DNA of 64,000 nt from NCBI GenBank assembly GCA_002683825.1, contig NYUD01000031.1:78548-142547 (forward strand), in the 5' to 3' direction. Position 1 is the first letter of the stretch; every line of letters begins with the position of its first letter. The notes below the pieces were generated by a model. The model had not been told where the DNA came from. It made no database searches and saw only the letters and a program-made list of their open reading frames with translations. This document shows, one piece after another, positions 41,931 to 51,100 of the stretch. Made by a program: the position numbers and the translations under genes. The DNA comes from Planctomycetota bacterium (GTDB lineage: Bacteria > Planctomycetota > UBA1135 > GCA-002686595).

Positions 41931-44200
41931 CAACGCCTACCTTCCAGGCGCGGACGAGGCTGTGCAGCTTCGTATTGCTTGGGCCAGGGATGGTCGAAAT
42001 GGTCGTATTCCCCAGTCGCCCGCAACGTGAGATAGGGGTCGGAGAGATGGCCGCGAGCGATGGCGCACAGGTCCGCACGCCCTGAGGCGATCAACGTGTT
42101 GACGTGGTCGGCGCCTTGAATGGCACCGACCGCCATCACCGCCATACCCACTTCGGAACGAATACGCTCTGCAAAGGGCACCTGATACATCCGTCCGTAC
42201 TCCGGCTGAGACAGGGGCGTGTTTCCCGCGGACGAGACGTCGATCAGATCCAAGCCGGCATCGCGCAAGACACGCGCGACCTGGACGCTGTCGGTGATCG
42301 TCATGCCCTTTTCCCCCAACCAATCGGATGCGCTGATGCGAACCGACATGGGTTTCTCTGCAGGCCAAACACTGCGCACGGCCTCGTAGACCTCGAGCGG
42401 GAAGCGGAGTCGATTCTCCAGCGTTCCGCCGTATTCGTCCCCACGCATATTGCTGATAGGAGATAGAAAACTCGAAAGTAGATAGCCGTGGGCCATGTGG
42501 ATTTCGAGCATGTCGAATCCAGCCCGTTCGGAGCGCTCGGCAGCCTGAACGTACTCCGCGAGAATACGCTCCATGTCGCCTCGATCCATCTCGCGCGGCG
42601 CGGGCCAGTCGTCGTCGAAGGAAAGCGGCGAAGGGCCTATCGCTCTCCAGGCCGTTCCATCCCGCAGGGGGTCATCCCCTTCCCAGGGTAGATGACACGC
42701 AGCCTTGCGCCCCGCATGGCCCAATTGAATGGCGAGCCTGGCGCGTGAATTCCCGTGGCAGAAATCGACGATGCGCTTCCAGGAACTCTCGTGTTCGTCG
42801 GTATACATCCCCGCGCAGCCTTGCGTGATGCGGCCTTCGGCGGAGATGTTGGTCATTTCGGTGAAGACGAGCCCGGCGCCTCCGATCGCACGACTCGCCA
42901 GGTGCACCAGATGCCAGTCATTCACCAGTCCCTCGGCCGCCGTGTACTGACACATGGGCGAAACGACGACGCGGTTCTCGAGCTCGAGAGAACGCAGTTT
43001 GAACGGCGCAAACATGGGCGCCGGCGACTTGCCGGACGAATCGCGATCCACGCCGTTCTCCTTTGCGAACCAGTCGTCGACACGTCGCACCAGTTCCGGA
43101 TCGCGCAATCTCAGATTGTCGTAGGTGATCCGCTTCGAGCGCGTCATCAGGTTGAATTGCAGCTGGATCGGAGCCTGCCCCATGTAACGCGCAGAATTTT
43201 CGAACCACTCGAGGCTCGTCTGGGCGGCCTTTTGGAGCTTGATCACGTCGACCCAGCGTTCGTCCTCATAGCGCTCGAGAGCCTTGGGAACGTCACGGAG
43301 GCCCGTTTTCCGGAAGGCCTCGACCAAAGCGATGGCGTCCTCCATCGCCAGTTTGGTGCCGGATCCGATCGAGAAATGCGCTGTATGCGCGGAATCCCCC
43401 ATCAGGCAAACGTTGTCCTTGCGCCAGGTCTTGCACTTGATGGTCGGGAAAGTACGCCAGAGCGAGCGGTTGACCAGCAGCGCATGCCCGTCGAGGTGAT
43501 CGGCAAAGAGCTCGTTCACGTATGCGACGGTCTCTTCCTCGCTTGCCTTGTCCAAACCCGCGCTGCGCCAAACCTCTTCGCGACACTCGACGATCCACGT
43601 CGACAGCGGCTCTTTGCCGCGCTGAAATGGGTAGGCGTGTACCTGGAAGAGTCCGTGTTGATTCTCGCGGAAGATGAAGGTGAAAGCTTCAAGGGGAAGC
43701 CTTGTACCGAACCACGCAAACTTGCAGAGTCGATTGTCGATGTCGGGCTGAAAAGTGTCCGCGTACTTGGATCGCAGAAAACTGTTGATCCCGTCCGCGG
43801 CGATTACGAGATCGGCCGGGCCGACGTCGTTCTCATCCACGACTTCACTCTCGAATTCGATCCGTATGCCGAGCTCCCGGCAGCGCTCGTGAAAGATCTG
43901 CAGCAGGCGCTTACGCGCCAACCCACAGAACCCGTGCCCGGTCGAACGCACACAGGTGTCCGCGTAGTACGTCTCGATGTCCGACCAGTACGCGAACGAA
44001 TCACGGATGGTGCGATAACTCTCGGGATCCGCCTCTTCGAAGTTGTCCAACGTCTCGTCCGAAAACACGACGCCCCACCCGAAGGTGTCGTCGGGCTTGT
44101 TGCGCTCGTAAACGTCGATCTGGACCTCGGGAAAGGCCTTCTTCATCAGGATCGAGAAGTAGAGCCCGGCCGGCCCCGCGCCAATGCAAACGATCTTCAT
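41930..44200 (-). CDS. Bifunctional FAD monooxygenase/Old Yellow Enzyme, anthraniloyl-CoA or salicylyl-CoA type
   Basis: 756 residues with two complete enzymes. Residues 1-380 are a p-hydroxybenzoate-hydroxylase-type FAD monooxygenase (GAGPAGLYF at 8, DLVIAADGINS, GDSAHTAHFSIGSGTK). Residues about 395-756 are an OYE-type FMN reductase (NRVVVSPMCQYTA, GHAGRKA, EIHMAHGYLLSSFLSP, DEYGGTLENR). This fusion is the architecture of 2-aminobenzoyl-CoA monooxygenase/reductase and of the bifunctional salicylyl-CoA 5-hydroxylases. Predicted reaction: hydroxylation plus ring reduction of an aryl-CoA in aerobic aromatic breakdown. No CoA ligase or other pathway gene is in the window. It overlaps the S45 gene by one base. 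Confidence 0.87.
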   Translation of the reverse strand: MKIVCIGAGPAGLYFSILMKKAFPEVQIDVYERNKPDDTFGWGVVFSDETLDNFEEADPESYRTIRDSFAYWSDIETYYADTCVRSTGHGFCGLARKRLLQIFHERCRELGIRIEFESEVVDENDVGPADLVIAADGINSFLRSKYADTFQPDIDNRLCKFAWFGTRLPLEAFTFIFRENQHGLFQVHAYPFQRGKEPLSTWIVECREEVWRSAGLDKASEEETVAYVNELFADHLDGHALLVNRSLWRTFPTIKCKTWRKDNVCLMGDSAHTAHFSIGSGTKLAMEDAIALVEAFRKTGLRDVPKALERYEDERWVDVIKLQKAAQTSLEWFENSARYMGQAPIQLQFNLMTRSKRITYDNLRLRDPELVRRVDDWFAKENGVDRDSSGKSPAPMFAPFKLRSLELENRVVVSPMCQYTAAEGLVNDWHLVHLASRAIGGAGLVFTEMTNISAEGRITQGCAGMYTDEHESSWKRIVDFCHGNSRARLAIQLGHAGRKAACHLPWEGDDPLRDGTAWRAIGPSPLSFDDDWPAPREMDRGDMERILAEYVQAAERSERAGFDMLEIHMAHGYLLSSFLSPISNMRGDEYGGTLENRLRFPLEVYEAVRSVWPAEKPMSVRISASDWLGEKGMTITDSVQVARVLRDAGLDLIDVSSAGNTPLSQPEYGRMYQVPFAERIRSEVGMAVMAVGAIQGADHVNTLIASGRADLCAIARGHLSDPYLTLRATGEYDHFDHPWPKQYEAAQPRPRLEGRR

Positions 44201-44315
44201 CAGAAAGGACTTCTTGCCTCGATATACCTTGAGAACCCAAACACCCCGCAGATTCTAGGCTCAGCGGCAGAGAAAGCAGAATGAAGAGTCCCGGCTTTCG
44301 CAGCGGAAGATCAGC

Positions 44316-44978
44316 GTGTACGGTGACTCGGTGACCACCGAAGCAGACGACATCGTCGCGGTCGGAGGCAACCTCGAGCCCGACACGATCCTCAAGGCCT
44401 ACCGCAACGGTGTTTTTCCCTGGCCGGCGGAGGACTTGCCCCTGCTTTGGTTCTGCCCGAGAGAGCGTGCGATCCTCCAGTTCGACCGTATACATCTATC
44501 GCGGAGCCTGCTCAAGGCACTGGAAAGGTCGCCCTTTCGGTGCACGATCGATCGAGAGTTCTCAAGGGTCATTCGCGAATGTGCGGAGATCCCGCGCAAA
44601 GACCAGGACGGAACGTGGATCACACCGAACATGATCCGGGGCTATGAGAAGCTCCACGCCTTGGGTGCGGCGCACAGCATAGAGACATGGCGGGGGGACC
44701 GACTGATAGGTGGCACGTACGGAGTGGATTCCGGCGGTGCCTTCGCCGCCGAGAGTATGTTTCATCGAGAACCGTATGCATCGCAATTTGCTCTTCTACA
44801 CCTTGTTGAACACCTGAAGAGGCGGGGACTGAAGTGGCTGGACATTCAGATGCTGACCCCCCACCTCGTGAGAATGGGAGCACACACGGTCCCTCGCCCG
44901 ACTTTCCTCAAGCTGCTCGAGGAGGCGATAAAGCCGAAACGGAATCTGTTTCCGAAGGCCCCTCCCCACGACGAGTAG
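44316..44978 (+). CDS. aat: Leucyl/phenylalanyl-tRNA-protein transferase
   Basis: 220 residues, GTG start with GGAAG 6 bases upstream. The family landmarks are all present: VAVGGNLEPDTILKAYRNG, FPWPAEDLPLLWFCPRER, WITPNMIRGYEKLH, GGTYGVDSGGAFAAESMF and LDIQMLTPHLVRMGA. It adds Leu or Phe from aminoacyl-tRNA to N-terminal Arg/Lys of proteins, marking them for ClpAP in the N-degron pathway. Length is standard. Confidence 0.95.
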   Translation: MYGDSVTTEADDIVAVGGNLEPDTILKAYRNGVFPWPAEDLPLLWFCPRERAILQFDRIHLSRSLLKALERSPFRCTIDREFSRVIRECAEIPRKDQDGTWITPNMIRGYEKLHALGAAHSIETWRGDRLIGGTYGVDSGGAFAAESMFHREPYASQFALLHLVEHLKRRGLKWLDIQMLTPHLVRMGAHTVPRPTFLKLLEEAIKPKRNLFPKAPPHDE

Positions 44979-45165
44979 TGGACCCCGGGACCCGAGCGGG
45001 CCACGACCACCCGGCCAGGTTCGACCAGGTGCGCAGAAGCCCGGCCACGGGCCGGCTGCGGGTGGCGTTGCATCGGAAGTCGCGCACCTCGAACGCGTTA
45101 TTTGACTGCCGGAAGGGGCGTATTCGGAATAGAATCACAGAGCTATCGACGATTGGTTCTTCCCG

Positions 45166-47106
45166 ATGCGCTGGCTCTACCGCTCCCTGCCCCTTTGCCT
45201 GATCGCTCCCCTGGCCGCTCAAACGCCGCTCTTTCGCGATGCGTCGGACGACTACGGGCTCGTCCTGGAACATCTCCCTGGCAACGACACCTTCGGGATG
45301 GGCGGCGGTGTGGGCTGGCTCGATCTCGATCTGGATGGAGATGACGACCTGGTCCTGACCGGAGGGGATGTCCTTCAAAAGGTGCTGCGCAACGACAATG
45401 GCTCGTTCACGGACTTGAGTACGACGGCGGGGTTGGTCACGAACGACCGCAACACGATGGGCATCATCGGCGCGGATTACGATCAGGATGGTTTGCCCGA
45501 CCTCTACTTGACGGCGCACGGACCGAACGACCTCTTCCGCAATCTGGGCGGCTTCCAGTTCGCAAACGTCAGCACCACAGAAGAGGCCGAGGGCAGCGGT
45601 TGGAGTTCGAGCGCAGCCTGGGCCGACTTCGACCTGGACGGGGACCTCGATCTTTACGTCGGCAACTACATCGAAATGCTGAGCTTCCCCTACCACATCG
45701 GGGGCGCCAACGATCTCTACATCAATCAGGACGGTGCCGGCCCCCAGCCCTTCGTCGAGATGGCCGCACTTTTGGGAGTCGATGACTCCGGTGTGTTCGG
45801 CCCCTTGCGCGACCCGACTTTCGAACCGCAGTTCGGCCCTCCACCGATCGGGACGGCGACCGCGGGGTGCACTCTTTCCGTGGCGACACTGGACTACGAC
45901 GAGGACGGCGCCCCGGACATCCAGGTCGGGAACGACTTCGGCTGGTTCGTTCTCCGTGACAAGCTGTTCAGGAACGACATGGCCTCCGGGTCGGGTTTGG
46001 CCTTCACCGACGTCACCGCTGCGACGATGTACGATCAGATCCCGCTCTGCAACATGGGCGTCAACGCCGCGGACTATGACCACGACGGCGATTGGGACTT
46101 CTACCACTCCAACCTCGGCATCAACGTCTTGCTGCGCAACGACGGCGGGATTTTCAACGACGTGGCCGCCAGCGCCGGCCCCATGGAAGGCGTGCACATC
46201 AACGGTCAGTTGCTCAGCTCCTGGGGTAGCGCGTGGACCGATTTCGATCATGACGGTTGGGAGGATCTGTTCGTCGTCAACGGATGGGTGCCCGCCGCCT
46301 CCTTCATCCAGAACGCGATCTATTCGCCGAATGCACTGTGGAAGAACGCAGGAAACGGCACGTTTTCACGCTACTCGTGGGCGGAATCCGGATTGGACGG
46401 AATCGGCGTTGGACGGGGCATGGGCGTCAGCGACGTGAACGGCGACGGTAGGATGGACATCTTCGTCGTCAACAACGGCACGTTCTATCCGGCGAACACC
46501 GAACGTCGCAGTCGCCTGTACATCAACGAGGGTGCCGACGGCAACTGGCTGAAGCTTCGGCTTCACGGCCGCAAGAGCAACCGCGGAGGAATCGGCGCGC
46601 GCATCGAGGCGCGCGCGGGTGCCGAGCTCTGGAAACGGCAGATGCTGGCCGACCCCGTCTACCTTTCCAGCGGCACACGGACCCTGCACTTCGGGCTCGG
46701 TGACCACCCGGCAGTCGACCTCACCATCGCCTGGCCTTCAGGCATCGAACAGCGGATCCCCAACCTCGCGGTGAACGCCGACCTGAACGTCCGCGAGCCC
46801 CTCGTAATGATCGATCGAATCATGACCACGGCCAGGCCTGCCGGGGGTCTGAAAGTGGTTGCAGTTGTCCAAAACGACACGAGCGCGTCCCAACAGGCGA
46901 CGCTTGCAGTCCGTTTCCTGCGCTCTGGCACGGCGCAGATCCTGCACCAAGCCCTGCGCACGATTCAGCTCGAGGCCGGCGAAATGCGCTCCGAACACTG
47001 GTCTTTCCCTCAGGCCCCAGGAGGAACGGGCGCGGTGGATGTGGCGACCTATGCCGTTTGCTCCGCGGCGTTCGACGGGGAAGCGGTCACGCTGACGCTT
47101 CCCTAG
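45166..47106 (+). CDS. Secreted FG-GAP/VCBS repeat protein with ASPIC/UnbV domain (CRTAC1-like)
   Basis: 646 residues. A signal peptide ends at LAAQ. Seven or more FG-GAP/VCBS repeats follow with calcium-binding D-x-D-x-D-G-x-x-D loops (DLDLDGDDDL, DYDQDGLPDL, DFDLDGDLDL, DYDEDGAPDI, DYDHDGDWDF, DFDHDGWEDL, DVNGDGRMDI), forming an integrin-like propeller. The ASPIC/UnbV domain lies at about 465-540 (NWLKLRLHGRKSNRGGIGARI, then LHFGLGDHPAVDLTIAWPSG). About 100 residues of beta-rich tail close the protein. Likely extracellular adhesion or polymer binding. The 187-base gap before it contains no recognisable RNA gene. Confidence 0.87.
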   Translation: MRWLYRSLPLCLIAPLAAQTPLFRDASDDYGLVLEHLPGNDTFGMGGGVGWLDLDLDGDDDLVLTGGDVLQKVLRNDNGSFTDLSTTAGLVTNDRNTMGIIGADYDQDGLPDLYLTAHGPNDLFRNLGGFQFANVSTTEEAEGSGWSSSAAWADFDLDGDLDLYVGNYIEMLSFPYHIGGANDLYINQDGAGPQPFVEMAALLGVDDSGVFGPLRDPTFEPQFGPPPIGTATAGCTLSVATLDYDEDGAPDIQVGNDFGWFVLRDKLFRNDMASGSGLAFTDVTAATMYDQIPLCNMGVNAADYDHDGDWDFYHSNLGINVLLRNDGGIFNDVAASAGPMEGVHINGQLLSSWGSAWTDFDHDGWEDLFVVNGWVPAASFIQNAIYSPNALWKNAGNGTFSRYSWAESGLDGIGVGRGMGVSDVNGDGRMDIFVVNNGTFYPANTERRSRLYINEGADGNWLKLRLHGRKSNRGGIGARIEARAGAELWKRQMLADPVYLSSGTRTLHFGLGDHPAVDLTIAWPSGIEQRIPNLAVNADLNVREPLVMIDRIMTTARPAGGLKVVAVVQNDTSASQQATLAVRFLRSGTAQILHQALRTIQLEAGEMRSEHWSFPQAPGGTGAVDVATYAVCSAAFDGEAVTLTLP

Positions 47107-47391
47107 TTCATAGATCCCCTTGTGTTTCTTCCCGGAGGCACGCGACGTACCCGCGTAATTCCAGGTAGATTGACAAGCGGGACAGGGGGGGGAATGACCG
47201 CGAACAAGATCCCGGGCAGTTCGGTGGGAGCCAACTTCATCTTCGCAATGGCTCTTGTACTTGCTGCGTGAAGTATGGGCATATGGTCTCTGGCCCGAGA
47301 ACACTTCCGGACCCCTCCCGCCGCGAGGCGCCGACGTCGGGGAGGTCTTCAGAGGCTGGTGAAGTGTGCGACTTCTTCTAGCCGTATGGCC

Positions 47392-48081
47392 TCATTGCGG
47401 TTTGAAGACCAGCTTGTCCCCGCCGCGCACCCTCAGCTCGAGCTTCCGTGACTTGCCCTTGCCGCGAAGCGTGAGCTCGTAAGGGGGATCGTCGGAGAGG
47501 TCGAAGCCGACCAGACGCTTCTTGTCGACGGGGACCGCGCCGACCTGGACCGGAAAGTCGCGAGCTTTGAGATCGAAGATGTGCAGCGAGCTCCCGACGA
47601 AGGCGACTTCGAGCGAGCGCTCGCCGCGCTCCTGATCGAGGCGGATCCACACGCGCGTTCGGCCCGAGCTGGGCTCGTAGAAGGCGCCCAGCGAGCGATG
47701 ATCGCGGACCTTCCCCCATCGCTCGACGTGGGCCGGCCAGATCCGTCGCAGAATCGTGTTCGGCCACGACTTGTGGATGTGGGGCCCCAGGTCTTCGAGC
47801 AAGAGGATCGCCGCCGCCGTCACATGCTTCGACGCCGAAGCGATGTCGTAAAGCGTCTCCGGCGTATTCGGGGTGCCCTCGCCAGGTCGCGCGAGGCCAT
47901 AGCCCTTGCGCAGCAGCAGCTCACCGTCCTTCTCGACCAGAACGCAGCCCGAGAAACCGAAGAACGCGCAGGCCTCGAGGTATGCATCGAGCTCCTCGCC
48001 GGCGCTCCCGGCGACGACGGTCTCGCGTTCCTGGGGAAGGGGAGCAAGGGTGAGGGAGAGGAAGGCGAGAAGGACGAGCAT
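47392..48081 (-). CDS. Shrunken serine hydrolase (beta-lactamase family) with internal deletion
   Basis: 229 residues. A signal peptide (LLAFLSLTLAPLPQ) leads into a typical COG1680 N-terminus: GCVLVEKDGELLLRKGYGLA and the SASK tetrad, the nucleophile motif S-x-x-K (Ser about 83, Lys about 86). After ILLLEDLG the usual 200-250 residues carrying the Tyr-x-Asn and His-x-Gly motifs are missing. The frame passes directly into a beta-rich C-terminal domain (YELTLRGKGKSRKLELRV) of the type often found after such hydrolases. The frame is intact, so it may be expressed, but the catalytic domain is incomplete. It could equally be classed as a pseudogene. Confidence 0.6.
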   Translation of the reverse strand: MLVLLAFLSLTLAPLPQERETVVAGSAGEELDAYLEACAFFGFSGCVLVEKDGELLLRKGYGLARPGEGTPNTPETLYDIASASKHVTAAAILLLEDLGPHIHKSWPNTILRRIWPAHVERWGKVRDHRSLGAFYEPSSGRTRVWIRLDQERGERSLEVAFVGSSLHIFDLKARDFPVQVGAVPVDKKRLVGFDLSDDPPYELTLRGKGKSRKLELRVRGGDKLVFKPQ

Positions 48082-48537
48082 TCGTGCAGCGTAACCTCAC
48101 TTCTCGCGATCGGTCAGCCTCAGGCGAACGCGACGAATCTTGAAGTGGGTTCGATGGTGGTCTCGTTGGAACGTTCGATCTAGTGCCCGCTCGAGGAGCC
48201 TCCTTGTCCAAAGCCACCGAGATCTCACGCGCGGGCTCCTGCGCCGCGGAGGGAAGGCCCCGGCCGGGCTGCAAGAGGTGTGCGCTCTTGCGCTCGGGCG
48301 ATTCCTGATCGGGCCGGCGTGGATCGGTAAAGAGAAGGGATAGATTCGTCTCCTCGCCATTCTTTTTCTGGCCTTCCTTTTTCCCCGTCTAGGGGTCTTC
48401 AGGGCTCCTTCTTCCTTTCGGTTCGGAAGATCTCGCAACTTCGTAGAGGATCCTCTGGAAGTGGGAAGCCCTGTCCCTATAGTCCGCCCGGAATCGACCC
48501 GCGGGCCGAGGTCCACTCACACCAGGAGGATGACACC
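48082..48537. other. Divergent intergenic region
   Basis: About 455 bases. Open frames here have poor codon bias and resemble nothing. A minus-strand segment near 48097-48180 (reading HHRTHFKIRRVRLRLTDREK) might be the tail of a lost gene, but support is slight. AGGAGG at 48525-48530 is the ribosome site of the next gene. No tRNA, repeat or clear promoter is seen. Confidence 0.35.
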
Positions 48538-50880
48538 ATGATCTGTGATTCGCACCGAGATGCCGCCCGTGTCGTTCGCGGTTCCGTCAAGAGCCGACCT
48601 TTTCATGCCCGTTGGGCTCCCTTCGTGGGCACCCTCTGTGGCCTGACGCTCTTCGGCTCAGCGGCGCTTCAGGCAGGAGAACCGTCGGTCCCCGTGGAGG
48701 ACCAGTTCCTGGTCACCAACTCACGCATTACCGGAGGCGGCGACCCCAAGATCACCAACAACGTCGTCCTGATCGACCCCGAACGGGGGATCTATAAGAT
48801 CCTCGCAGCGCTGGAAGGAGTACGCCTGGGAGGCGCCCTGGTACAGCCGGATGGCACGGTGTTCCTGATCGACCGAGGTAAATTCCCGCGCCCGGGCAGG
48901 ATTCTGAAGTACCACCCGCGCGAGGGTAGGGTCGAGACGGTGATGGAAGGCGGCTTCCTCGTGCAGCCGACCCGCATGATCCAGCAGCCGAACGGGCAGC
49001 TCTTGGTCGCGGACGAAGGTCCCCCCGGTAGCAACGGTGCACTGGTGTTGGTCGATCCCGCCAACGGCACGGAGAAACTCCTGACCTTCGGAGGTCTGCT
49101 GACTCCGCCCCAGGATCTCGTGAACGGCATGGACGGTCGTGTCTACGTTCTCGGCAGGAACATCGTCGCTGTCGACGCCGTGAACGGCGCACAGGAGATC
49201 GTTCCCGTCAAGGGCATATGGGACAAGGGTCTCGCCATAGATCTCGATACGAACGGCGACTTGCTCGTTCTGGGGCGCGATTCGGGCGTCTCTCACGTCA
49301 TCCGTGTGGACCCCCGGACAGGGTCCGCGAGTCCGCTCTTCTCACTCCCCGAAAGAATGCGCGACGTTCACGCCGAACCGAACGAGACCTTCGTGTTCGG
49401 GCAGGCGGGCCCCGTTCTTTTTGCACTGGGACGCAAACGTGGAATCGCCGGACCCGAACTCATCGCCTCGGGTCCGCTGCTCTTCGGCATGCGCTCCATC
49501 GAGCCCTTCGCGGGCGTACGCCTTGACGTCGGAGCCGCTGCGCAACCCGAACCGCTTTCGATCTACGTGCCGCAAGACACGCGCACGGGCTTCCAGGCCC
49601 CCCCCCTTCCCACACTGCCCGCCGTGTCGATCCTCGTGAACAAGGACACGGTCACGCTTCTTCACGGCCCCGATCCCAGCGACGACGAGGTCCTCGAGGC
49701 CGGCAACTTTCCCCTGATCAAGGCCCTCATGGCCGCGCCACCGGGATCCGACCCCGTGATCGGTATCGAGGGAGACATCCCCGGCTCGACCATGAGCATC
49801 GGCGGCGGCGACTCCGACTACAAAGCCTACGTCGCCCATTGGGGCCCCGTTCCGATGCGCTTTGCCGTGGTCGGCATGACCGAGGATGCCCGCATCCGTG
49901 ATTTCGCACTACGCGACCGCATGAATAACGGTACGAAACGCGGAGGAATCACCGACGCCTGGTTCTCCAATCTCACGATCGAAGCCCGCCACCGATACGC
50001 CGTCAGTATCCCGAAAACCCACCGTTTCGGGCGGTTGCGGTTTTATCGCTGCCACTTCGCCGCCGGACGCGAGAGCATGAAAGCGGGCGACTATTCGGGC
50101 TACGGATACCGCTGGGGTGTTCGCGGACACGGTCGCGGCCGCTGGGACTTCCGTTACTGCAGCTTCGATCCGGTCGAAGAGCACAGCATCTACCTCGACT
50201 CACCTCAGGGCGATTCGTACTTTCAAAACATCGAGCACCGCGGCTCTCGCCGTACGGCCATCCAGATCGTCAACCGCTCGCTCGCCAACCCTGGCCCCAG
50301 TGGCTTTGGAACGTTGCTCTTCGAGAACATCCGGATCACGGATCTGTGGGGCGACGGCGGCTCGGGAATCACGGTCGCCGGCCACCTCGGCGACGTCGTC
50401 TTCCGCAACATTCAGGTACGGGAGGACCCCGAGACCAAGCACTCCCAAGGCGCGATCGCGGTGTGGACCGACAACAGCCGCGACAAGGGGACCTATCTCT
50501 ACACCGGAGCGGACGGCAACTTCTACTCGTGCCCGTCGGTCACGATCGAGTCGCTTAATATCGATCTGCCCCACGCCGATCGCCAGCACGTGGCGATCTC
50601 GGGCGTAGAAAACGTCTTCATCGAGAACTTCCAGGTCAGCGGCAACAACGCAGCCCTCGTTTTCGACTCTCCCTACGGCTCTGCGACCATCGACGGGGTG
50701 GCCAACGTCGACGGTCAGGAAACCACCCTGAGTGGTGTGAAGATCGTCAACGGCACAATTCGTTTCGAGGAGGCTTGCCCTCTTTCGCAGTACGCGGGCT
50801 TCCAGTCACGCGACAAGATCGTCATCGGCAGCACCCCCATGCCCGACGCCGAGATGGACGCGCGCTGGTGCGCTGACTGA
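48538..50880 (+). CDS. Secreted propeller plus beta-helix protein
   Basis: 780 residues; the ATG follows an ideal AGGAGG 8 bases upstream. An extended N-region and signal peptide end near LQAGE (about residue 44). Residues about 50-300 form a beta-propeller with repeats such as GGALVQPDGTVFLID and GLAIDLDTNGDLLVLG, like NHL/SMP-30-type propellers. Residues about 380-760 are a right-handed parallel beta-helix (ITDAWFSNLTIEARHRY, GSGITVAGHLGDVVFRNIQV). The combination suggests a glycan-interacting extracellular protein; no catalytic residues can be named. Confidence 0.7.
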   Translation: MICDSHRDAARVVRGSVKSRPFHARWAPFVGTLCGLTLFGSAALQAGEPSVPVEDQFLVTNSRITGGGDPKITNNVVLIDPERGIYKILAALEGVRLGGALVQPDGTVFLIDRGKFPRPGRILKYHPREGRVETVMEGGFLVQPTRMIQQPNGQLLVADEGPPGSNGALVLVDPANGTEKLLTFGGLLTPPQDLVNGMDGRVYVLGRNIVAVDAVNGAQEIVPVKGIWDKGLAIDLDTNGDLLVLGRDSGVSHVIRVDPRTGSASPLFSLPERMRDVHAEPNETFVFGQAGPVLFALGRKRGIAGPELIASGPLLFGMRSIEPFAGVRLDVGAAAQPEPLSIYVPQDTRTGFQAPPLPTLPAVSILVNKDTVTLLHGPDPSDDEVLEAGNFPLIKALMAAPPGSDPVIGIEGDIPGSTMSIGGGDSDYKAYVAHWGPVPMRFAVVGMTEDARIRDFALRDRMNNGTKRGGITDAWFSNLTIEARHRYAVSIPKTHRFGRLRFYRCHFAAGRESMKAGDYSGYGYRWGVRGHGRGRWDFRYCSFDPVEEHSIYLDSPQGDSYFQNIEHRGSRRTAIQIVNRSLANPGPSGFGTLLFENIRITDLWGDGGSGITVAGHLGDVVFRNIQVREDPETKHSQGAIAVWTDNSRDKGTYLYTGADGNFYSCPSVTIESLNIDLPHADRQHVAISGVENVFIENFQVSGNNAALVFDSPYGSATIDGVANVDGQETTLSGVKIVNGTIRFEEACPLSQYAGFQSRDKIVIGSTPMPDAEMDARWCAD

Positions 50881-51100
50881 TCCACACCGACAGCCTTTTC
50901 TTGCCTGCGAGGGGATTGGATCGGCCAGTATCTACGCACTATTGATGTGGGTATAGGCACTAGTTCGTAGAAGGGATCAGAAGAATCGAGCGGGTGTTTG
51001 GGACGCGGGTGGGCTCCCTTGCCGATCCACAGTCCTCTGCTAGGCTCGAACATTGGGGTTCTCACGACCGATGTTCCACGCCATTGTTAGCTACTTTTCC

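Noticed and set aside
42755..44284. 509-codon plus-strand frame antisense to the monooxygenase/reductase
   Set aside because: Its composition and lack of domains mark it as a shadow of the minus-strand gene.
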